Of a stretch of DNA of 5,117 nucleotides, positions 1-5,117 are shown in pieces. The notes below the pieces were generated by a model. The model did not search any database and had not been told where the DNA came from. It was given only the letters and a program-made list of their open reading frames with translations. The stretch comes from a bacterium (GTDB lineage: Bacteria; Planctomycetota; J058; JAJDCP01), in assembly GCA_030428695.1 (NCBI GenBank), contig JAUIEM010000535.1, forward strand, positions 1-5,117, written 5' to 3'. The translations under genes and the position numbers were made by a program. The stretch's first letter is position 1; every line of letters begins with the position of its first letter.

Positions 1-16
1 CGGGAGTCGACTCCCG
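1..16 (-). terminator. Probable rpsA terminator stem (T-tract outside window)
   Basis: The first 16 bases, CGGGAGTCGACTCCCG, form a perfect palindrome that folds as a 6-bp GC-rich stem (CGGGAG/CTCCCG) with a TCGA tetraloop. On the minus strand it starts 11 nt after the rpsA stop codon, the expected place for an intrinsic terminator. The diagnostic T-run would lie beyond position 1 and cannot be seen, so the call rests on stem and position only. It could instead be a 3'-end stabilising hairpin or a chance palindrome. Confidence 0.55.
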
Positions 17-27
17 CGCACCGTGGC

Positions 28-1734
<1,707 letters not shown>

Positions 1735-1760
1735 GGGGGCCAGAAAGTAGGAGAGAACGT

Positions 1761-1783
1761 TGCCCGGCGGCGGGCATGCCCGC
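1761..1783 (-). repeat. Overlapping alternative hairpins in the rpsA leader (proximal pair)
   Basis: GCGGGCATGCCCGC at 1770-1783 is a perfect 14-bp palindrome (5-bp stem, CATG loop). Overlapping it, 1761-1776 forms a second hairpin with 6-bp arms (TGCCCG/CGGGCA) around a 4-nt loop. Both use bases 1770-1776, so they cannot form together in the RNA. The pair ends about 26 nt before the rpsA start. The complementarity is read directly from the sequence; a regulatory switch is only inferred. Confidence 0.5.
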
Positions 1784-1787
1784 AGGA

Positions 1788-1826
1788 CGGAGACCGTCTC
1801 CGCCTCGCCGGAAAAAGAAGGCGGAG
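1788..1826 (-). repeat. Overlapping alternative hairpins in the rpsA leader (distal pair)
   Basis: An 8-bp perfect inverted repeat joins 1798-1805 (CTCCGCCT) to 1819-1826 (AGGCGGAG) across a 13-nt loop rich in T on the transcribed strand. The same left arm also belongs to a second inverted repeat at 1788-1802, with 7-base arms CGGAGAC/GTCTCCG around one central base; realistically this is a 5-bp stem with a 5-nt loop. Sharing of 1798-1802 makes the two folds mutually exclusive. Confidence 0.5.
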
Positions 1827-1854
1827 TCTACCAGGGAGTCCCCCGGGACGCCAG

Positions 1855-1880
1855 AAAAAACCCCGCCTGATCAGGCCTCG
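1855..1880 (-). terminator. Terminator or attenuator-like hairpin at the end of cmk
   Basis: The perfect palindrome GCCTGATCAGGC at 1865-1876 spans the cmk stop codon. On the minus strand it is followed by GGGG and then six T (1855-1860). The RNA can form a 4-bp stem with a GATC loop, extended by two G-C pairs past a 3-nt bulge, ahead of the U-run. The core stem is short and the U-run is offset by four G, so it may be a weak or partial terminator that lowers read-through from the ABC-cmk unit into rpsA rather than a full stop. Confidence 0.4.
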
Positions 1881-2521
1881 GAGCGTTCCTTCACGCGCCG
1901 CACGACCTCGGCGATCACCTCGTCGAGGCCGAGCTCGCTGGTGTCGAGGCGGACGGCGTCCGCGGCCTGCATCAGGGGCGAGGCCTCGCGGGTCGAGTCG
2001 AGCTCGTCCCGCTTCCGCATCGCCTCGGCCAGGGCGGCGATCGCCCGCTCGGAGCTGTCGCCGAGCTCGCGGGCCCGGCGCCGGGCCCGCTCGAGGGGGC
2101 TGGCGGTCAGGAAGATCTTCAGGTCGGCGTCGGGGAAGACGACGGTCGCCAGGTCACGTCCCTCGCCGACCAGGTCGCGCCCCTCGGCCAGGCGCCGCTG
2201 CAGCGACACCATGTGACGGCGCACCTCGGGGTGGCGCGCGACGCGGCTGACCGCCGCCGAGACCGCGGGGGTGCGGATCGCCTTGCGGACGTCCTCGCCG
2301 TCGAGCCGCACGACACCGTCGCCGAGCTCGATCAGCAGGTCGCTCGCGAGCCGACCGAGGGCGGCGCCATCGTCGAGGTCGAGGCCCGCGCGCAAGGCCG
2401 CCAGCGTGACCGAGCGGTAGGTCGCGCCGGTGTCGAGGTGCAGGAAGCCGAGCGCCCGCGCGACGCCACGCGCCGTGGAGCTCTTGCCGGAGCCGGCCGG
2501 TCCGTCGAGGACGACGATCAT
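1871..2521 (-). CDS. cmk: Cytidylate (CMP/dCMP) kinase
   Basis: This 216-residue protein is cytoplasmic cytidylate kinase, which transfers phosphate from ATP to CMP or dCMP to make CDP/dCDP in pyrimidine salvage and recycling. Visible family motifs are the P-loop GPAGSGKSS (residues 7-15), the nucleotide-monophosphate segment LDTGATYRS (about 29-37, usually DTGAMYR), DVRKAIRTPAVSAAVSRVA with a conserved Arg for CMP recognition, the GEGRDLATVVFPDADLKIFL block (usually EGRDIGTVVFPDA), the Arg-rich lid ERARRRARE, and the C-terminal RDELDSTREASPL and DTSELGLDEV segments. Length fits short-type Cmk (about 215-230 aa). The ATG at 2521 gives the standard MIVVLDGPAGSGKS start. The permease TGA ends one base before this ATG, and AGGA at 2530-2533 inside the permease gene is a plausible ribosome site, so translational coupling is likely. 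The M-to-T and G-to-A changes sit beside catalytic motifs but look tolerable. Confidence 0.96.
   Translation of the reverse strand: MIVVLDGPAGSGKSSTARGVARALGFLHLDTGATYRSVTLAALRAGLDLDDGAALGRLASDLLIELGDGVVRLDGEDVRKAIRTPAVSAAVSRVARHPEVRRHMVSLQRRLAEGRDLVGEGRDLATVVFPDADLKIFLTASPLERARRRARELGDSSERAIAALAEAMRKRDELDSTREASPLMQAADAVRLDTSELGLDEVIAEVVRRVKERSEA
2069..2090. repeat. 22-bp perfect GC-only palindrome inside cmk
   Basis: Bases 2069-2090 are a perfect palindrome (11-base arms, no spacer, centred on GGCGCC), made only of G and C. It lies in the part of cmk that encodes the conserved lid sequence ERARRRARE. CTC/GAG triplets flank it on both sides with a 2-nt offset. The likely cause is that an Arg/Ala repeat in a GC-rich genome writes itself as CGG-GCC-CGG-CGC-CGG-GCC-CGC, so it need not be functional. 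Confidence 0.85.
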
Positions 2522-2522
2522 G

Positions 2523-3797
2523 TCAGTAGTCCTGGGCCGCGAAGCGCCACCAGGCCAGCAGCAGCATCACGGCGATGAAGGAGATGTTCAGGAACAGGGA
2601 GGTCGTGCGGTCGAAGGAGTCCTCGACCTGATCGCTCTCCCCCTCGATGTCGAAGCGATCGGTCATCGCGTCGACGGCCATCTCCGCGCGGGTCTTTCCG
2701 TAGATGTACTCCTGGGCGATCATCGACACATCCTTGGGCTTCGGGAACAGCCAGTACATCCCGTCGATGACGACCTGCATCCACTCCCAGCCCTCCGTCA
2801 CCTCGGGATCGTCGAGCTCCTCGTACGACACCTCGTGCGGGAAGAAGCTCTGGAAGCCGGTCGCGTAGCCGTCGACGCGGACCTGCCAGCCCTGGCGGCC
2901 CGCGAGATCCCGGATGCGCTCGATCACCGGCAGGCGCTCCGAGGTCAGCACCCGCAGGGTCTCCCCCTGGACCTGCGCGGCGAGCAGCGCCTCGAGCTGG
3001 CTGTCCGACAGCTCGGCCACCGTGTGCAGCGCCGCGCGCCGGTTCTCTCCGCGCAGGCTGAGACGGGGCTCGCCGGAGCGCTGCGCCGCGCTGACCCGCA
3101 CCTCGCCCGGCTCGACCTCGCGCAGCCAGAAGCCGAGCACCTGCGTGCGCATCGTCGCGGCGTCCTGGAACACGCCGTGGGTCACGCCGACCATCGAGCA
3201 CACGGCCCAGAAGATCAGCGAGACGACGATGGTGACGATCGGCCGGCGGAACATCACGCCGCACAGGATCCCCAGCGCGTGGATGATCGCGAAGATGAAC
3301 ACGAGCAGCGGGATCGACATCAGGTAGCCGGGGGAGAAGTCCCCGGAGCGGATGCCGAAGCCGAGCCAGCTCCCCCCGACGACCACGCCGGCGAGGATCG
3401 CGACGAAGGCGAGGCTGCCGACGAACTTCCCGAGCAGCACCCCGCCGCGGCTGATCGGCCGCGACAGGTACAGCTCGACGCTGCCCTGGCGCAGCATGTC
3501 CGGGAGCAGGAACGCCGTCGAGATCACCGCGGCGATCACCCCGAGCCAGCCGACGAACCAGTCGGCGACCAGCACCTTGAGGACGTCCCAGATCTCGAGC
3601 GCGTCCTCGAGCTTGTCGAACTGGGACATCTCCCAGGTCAGCAGCTTGACGGTGAAGGTCCCGTCGGGGTTCTCGGAGATGCCGGGCATCAGCGACAGGC
3701 CGAGCACGAGCACCCCGAGGATCAGGACGATGATCAGCAGCATCGAGCTCCTGATCTGGCGGAAGGTGTCGGCGACGATGATCCCGAGCGCGCGCAT
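2523..3797 (-). CDS. ABC-2 type transporter permease
   Basis: This 424-residue inner-membrane protein is the probable channel half of an exporter powered by the ATPase encoded just upstream. Hydrophobic segments lie at about residues 18-37, 80-99, 123-147, 158-182, 186-206 and 399-417, giving six helices. The cytoplasmic loop after helix 2 has the ABC-2 style sequence LLPDMLRQGSVELYLSRP followed by ISRGGVLLGK. About 190 polar residues (207-398) separate helices 5 and 6 and would be extracytoplasmic in a six-helix, N-in model. They include MYWLFPKPKDVSMIAQEY (about 347-364), comparable with the 'LPNF' segment I recall before the last helix of related permeases. The ATG at 3797 follows AGAGAGGT (3802-3809) at normal spacing. 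The gap to the ATPase gene is 16 nt and to cmk 1 nt. Substrate cannot be inferred; the family includes drug, lipid, polysaccharide and copper-enzyme (NosY-like) exporters. Confidence 0.85.
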   Translation of the reverse strand: MRALGIIVADTFRQIRSSMLLIIVLILGVLVLGLSLMPGISENPDGTFTVKLLTWEMSQFDKLEDALEIWDVLKVLVADWFVGWLGVIAAVISTAFLLPDMLRQGSVELYLSRPISRGGVLLGKFVGSLAFVAILAGVVVGGSWLGFGIRSGDFSPGYLMSIPLLVFIFAIIHALGILCGVMFRRPIVTIVVSLIFWAVCSMVGVTHGVFQDAATMRTQVLGFWLREVEPGEVRVSAAQRSGEPRLSLRGENRRAALHTVAELSDSQLEALLAAQVQGETLRVLTSERLPVIERIRDLAGRQGWQVRVDGYATGFQSFFPHEVSYEELDDPEVTEGWEWMQVVIDGMYWLFPKPKDVSMIAQEYIYGKTRAEMAVDAMTDRFDIEGESDQVEDSFDRTTSLFLNISFIAVMLLLAWWRFAAQDY

Positions 3798-3813
3798 GGA
3801 AACCTCTCTGTGC

Positions 3814-4737
3814 TCAGCCTTCGTGGACGATGTCGAGGAACACGTCCTCGAGGGTCTTCCGCGCCGGCGTCAGGGCGCGGATCGTGACCTTCGCGGCCCG
3901 CAGGCGGTCGACGCAGGCGTCGAGGGTCGCGTCGTCGGCGGCCTTGAAGAAGAAGTGGTCGCTGGCCTCGGGGTCGGGCTCGAGGAAGTCGAGCCCGCTC
4001 CGCGCCTCGTCGCTCATCCCCGCCACCCGCAGCGCGTAGCGCTCGGAGTGCGCGGTCAGCGCGGCGACATTGCCCTGGTGGGCGACGTGCCCGGAGCGCA
4101 GGATCGTCACCTCGTCGGCGATCAGCTCGACCTCCTGCAGGATGTGGGAGTTGATCAGCACGGTGCGGTCTTCGCCGCGCTTGCGCTCGATGATCTCGCG
4201 GATGTCCTTGCGCCCCTGCGGGTCGACGCCGTCGGTCGGCTCGTCGAGGATCAGCAGCCGCGGGTCGTGGAACATCGCGAGCGCGAGCCCGAGCCGCTGG
4301 CGCATGCCCTTGCTGAACTTGCTGACCTTGACGTGCTTCCAGTCGAGCATCCCGACCTCGTCGAGGGAGCGGTCGCAGCGCTCCTTCCGCTCGCGGCGGG
4401 ACATCCCGGACAGCCCCCCGAAGGTCTCGAGGGCCATGAAGGCGGTCATGTAGGCCGGGAACTGCTGGTTCTCCGGCAGGTAACCGACCTCGCGCCGGCA
4501 GCGGCGGAAGCGGATGTCGGTGCCGAGCACCTCCGCCGAGCCCCCCGTCGGGTGGGTCAAGCCCAGCAGCATCTTGATGGTCGTGGTCTTGCCCGCCCCG
4601 TTCGGCCCGAGCAGGCCGTAGATGCGGCCCATCTCGACGCGCAGGCTCAGCTCGTTCACCGCGTCGACGGGCGGCGAGAACCAGCCGGTGCGGAAGCGCT
4701 TGCTCAGCTTCTCGGTCACGATCACCGGCTCGCTCAT
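3814..4737 (-). CDS. ABC transporter ATP-binding protein (ABC-2 exporter ATPase)
   Basis: This 307-residue cytoplasmic ATPase should drive the permease encoded immediately downstream. All nucleotide-binding motifs are present: Walker A GPNGAGKTT (44-52), a Q-loop region YLPENQQFP (86-94), the signature FSKGMRQR (141-148, SKGM replacing the commoner SGGM), Walker B LLILDEP (161-167), D-loop DGVDP, and the switch His in INSHIL (His198). After the ATPase core, about residues 215-307 form the accessory C-terminal domain of DrrA/CcmA/NosF-like exporters, ending in PARKTLEDVFLDIV. The start at 4737 (MSEPVIVTEKLSKRF) is chosen because GGAGGT sits 5 nt upstream and family similarity begins there. The frame stays open upstream to about 5058, but that extension is Arg/Pro/Ala-rich and overlaps the His-rich gene. 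Substrate is unknown. Confidence 0.93.
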   Translation of the reverse strand: MSEPVIVTEKLSKRFRTGWFSPPVDAVNELSLRVEMGRIYGLLGPNGAGKTTTIKMLLGLTHPTGGSAEVLGTDIRFRRCRREVGYLPENQQFPAYMTAFMALETFGGLSGMSRRERKERCDRSLDEVGMLDWKHVKVSKFSKGMRQRLGLALAMFHDPRLLILDEPTDGVDPQGRKDIREIIERKRGEDRTVLINSHILQEVELIADEVTILRSGHVAHQGNVAALTAHSERYALRVAGMSDEARSGLDFLEPDPEASDHFFFKAADDATLDACVDRLRAAKVTIRALTPARKTLEDVFLDIVHEG

Positions 4738-4742
4738 CGGGC

Positions 4743-4748
4743 ACCTCC
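4743..4748 (-). promoter_or_regulatory. Shine-Dalgarno of the ABC ATPase gene
   Basis: GGAGGT on the minus strand lies 5 nt before the ATG at 4737. It is a near-perfect anti-SD complement and fixes the start of the ATPase gene against the longer open frame. Confidence 0.8.
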
Positions 4749-4766
4749 ACGGGGGGAACGGGCCCG

Positions 4767-4796
4767 ATTCTATCCGAGCGCGGAGGAGACATCCAA
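4767..4796 (-). promoter_or_regulatory. Probable sigma70-type promoter of the ABC-cmk operon
   Basis: On the minus strand TTGGAT (4791-4796) and TAGAAT (4767-4772) are separated by 18 bases. The -10 box matches TATAAT at five of six positions; the -35 matches TTGACA only at its first three. Transcription would begin near 4760, giving a leader of about 23 nt that just contains the GGAGGT site. This is a pattern match by eye, helped by its position and by its AT content within a very GC-rich spacer. Confidence 0.45.
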
Positions 4797-4869
4797 CGGC
4801 GGGATCGACGGCGGCGGCACCGCGAGAGCGGACGGGACCGGCGGAGCGCGGGGCTCCGGCCGGTCGACG

Positions 4870-4932
4870 CACCGGGATTTCGGCGGCGGGGCCCGGAGGC
4901 CGCTCGAGCTCGTGCGCCTCGAAATCCCGGTG
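4870..4932. repeat. 13-bp perfect inverted repeat in the 3' flank of the His-rich gene
   Basis: CACCGGGATTTCG (4870-4882) is repeated exactly in inverse as CGAAATCCCGGTG (4920-4932), with 37 bases between. The interior is itself partly self-complementary: an 8-bp palindrome CGAGCTCG lies inside it, a short GGCG/CGCC pair (4885-4888 with 4915-4918) could extend the long stem, and alternatively GAGGC/GCCTC arms flank the palindrome. On the minus strand the element starts 11 nt after the His-rich stop. No T-run follows, so it is not a standard intrinsic terminator. It could be a 3'-end stabilising stem, a Rho-assisted end, a dyad bound by a protein, or part of a dispersed repeat. The rest of the 206-bp gap holds only the ABC promoter and ribosome site. 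Confidence 0.6.
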
Positions 4933-4943
4933 GGCGATCGGGC

Positions 4944-5117
4944 TCAGGCGAGCTGCAGCCCGCCGTGGTGGTCGCAGTGCTCGCCGTGGGGATGGTGCAG
5001 GTGCCCGTCGACCAGGTAGTCGACGTGGTCGCCGTGCGGCACGGCTTCGTGCCCACAATCAGGACCGTGCTCGTGCTCGGCGGCGTGCCCGGCGCAGCTG
5101 TGGTCGGGGGTGCAGGC
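4944..5117 (-). CDS. His/Cys-rich small putative metal-binding protein (5' truncated by window edge)
   Basis: The minus-strand frame from the window edge to TGA at 4944-4946 encodes 57 visible residues with 14 His and 4 Cys. The core reads CGHEAVPHGDHVDYLVDG followed by HLHHPHGEHCDHHGG, ending LQLA. From memory, short bacterial proteins with an HGDHVDYL-x-DGHLHH motif are common and often carry dubious names such as 'zinc transporter permease' or 'threonine dehydratase'; none of these functions is shown here. The spacing of His and Cys strongly suggests Zn, Ni or Cu binding, so storage, buffering or chaperoning of metal is the reasonable inference. No ATG is visible, and a GTG at visible residue 26 would discard half of the His-rich region, so the start lies beyond 5117, probably close by since such proteins are short. 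It is separated from the ABC operon by 206 bp and probably belongs to a different unit. Confidence 0.75.
   Translation of the reverse strand, partial: ACTPDHSCAGHAAEHEHGPDCGHEAVPHGDHVDYLVDGHLHHPHGEHCDHHGGLQLA

Larger units (their letters stand above)
1735..1870 (-). promoter_or_regulatory. Structured cmk-rpsA spacer / rpsA leader without Shine-Dalgarno
   Basis: The 136 bases between the cmk stop and the rpsA ATG contain no gene. On the minus strand they start with G4-T6, continue through several overlapping inverted repeats (1788-1826 and 1761-1783) and end in a pyrimidine-rich run, TCTCCTACTTTCTGGCCCCC, directly before ATG. No GGAGG-, AGGA- or GAGG-like motif lies within about 20 nt of that ATG. 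In Escherichia coli the rpsA leader also lacks a good SD, folds into hairpins and is the target of autogenous repression by S1. By analogy this leader may be an S1 autoregulatory element, which is inference. No convincing promoter was found: TAGACT at 1825-1830 resembles a -10 box but has no good -35 partner. Confidence 0.5.

Noticed and set aside
1825..1854. Possible rpsA promoter with TAGACT as -10
   Set aside because: Only four of six -10 matches and no -35-like hexamer at 16-19 nt; the bases at that distance are GC-rich.
2430..3887. Plus-strand open frame of about 485 codons opposite cmk and the permease
   Set aside because: The translation is low-complexity Arg/Asp/Glu/His/Gln with no motif, and it crosses three well-supported minus-strand genes.
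3352..5019. Plus-strand open frame of about 555 codons opposite the ABC genes
   Set aside because: No recognisable domain; it is the antisense of Walker A/B-containing sequence and of a noncoding gap.
4738..5058. N-terminal extension of the ABC ATPase by about 107 residues
   Set aside because: The extension is Arg/Pro/Ala-rich, lacks family similarity, overlaps the His-rich gene, and ignores the GGAGGT site placed for the ATG at 4737.

Overview
The window is GC-rich and every gene I can support lies on the minus strand, so the biological reading order runs from high to low coordinates: the 3' end of a His/Cys-rich small-protein gene (4944-5117, cut by the window edge), an ABC-2 type transporter ATPase (3814-4737), its membrane permease (2523-3797), cytidylate kinase cmk (1871-2521) and ribosomal protein S1 rpsA (28-1734). 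A palindrome at 1-16, just past the rpsA stop, is probably the stem of the operon terminator, with the rest outside the window.

The S1 gene has six domains, and cmk-rpsA adjacency is widespread in diderm bacteria. The high GC, the style of the ABC-2 permease (a cytoplasmic loop with a GSVELYLSRPISR-type segment, and a long soluble region before the last helix) and the 'HGDHVDYLVDGHLHHPHG' type His-rich protein would fit a high-GC environmental bacterium such as a planctomycete or a related deep-branching diderm. This placement is inference from memory, and I would not go below phylum level.

Layout: a 206-bp gap (4738-4943) separates the His-rich gene from the ABC genes. It holds a 13-bp perfect inverted repeat near the His-rich stop codon and a plausible sigma70-type promoter (TTGGAT-18-TAGAAT) just upstream of the ATPase gene. 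From there the ATPase, permease and cmk are tightly packed (gaps of 16 and 1 nt) and look like one transcription unit. A 136-bp spacer (1735-1870) then separates cmk from rpsA. It begins with a terminator/attenuator-like hairpin plus T6, contains several overlapping inverted repeats, and ends at an rpsA start codon with no Shine-Dalgarno sequence, unlike the other genes whose starts are visible.

Functionally the window joins a membrane exporter (ATPase plus permease, substrate unknown) to a nucleotide-salvage kinase and a core translation protein. I see no defence system, mobile element, CRISPR array, tRNA or rRNA. This is essentially core genome. The points most worth a second look are the structured, SD-less rpsA leader, the 1-nt coupling of an exporter to cmk, and the His-rich metal-binding protein with its 3' inverted repeat.
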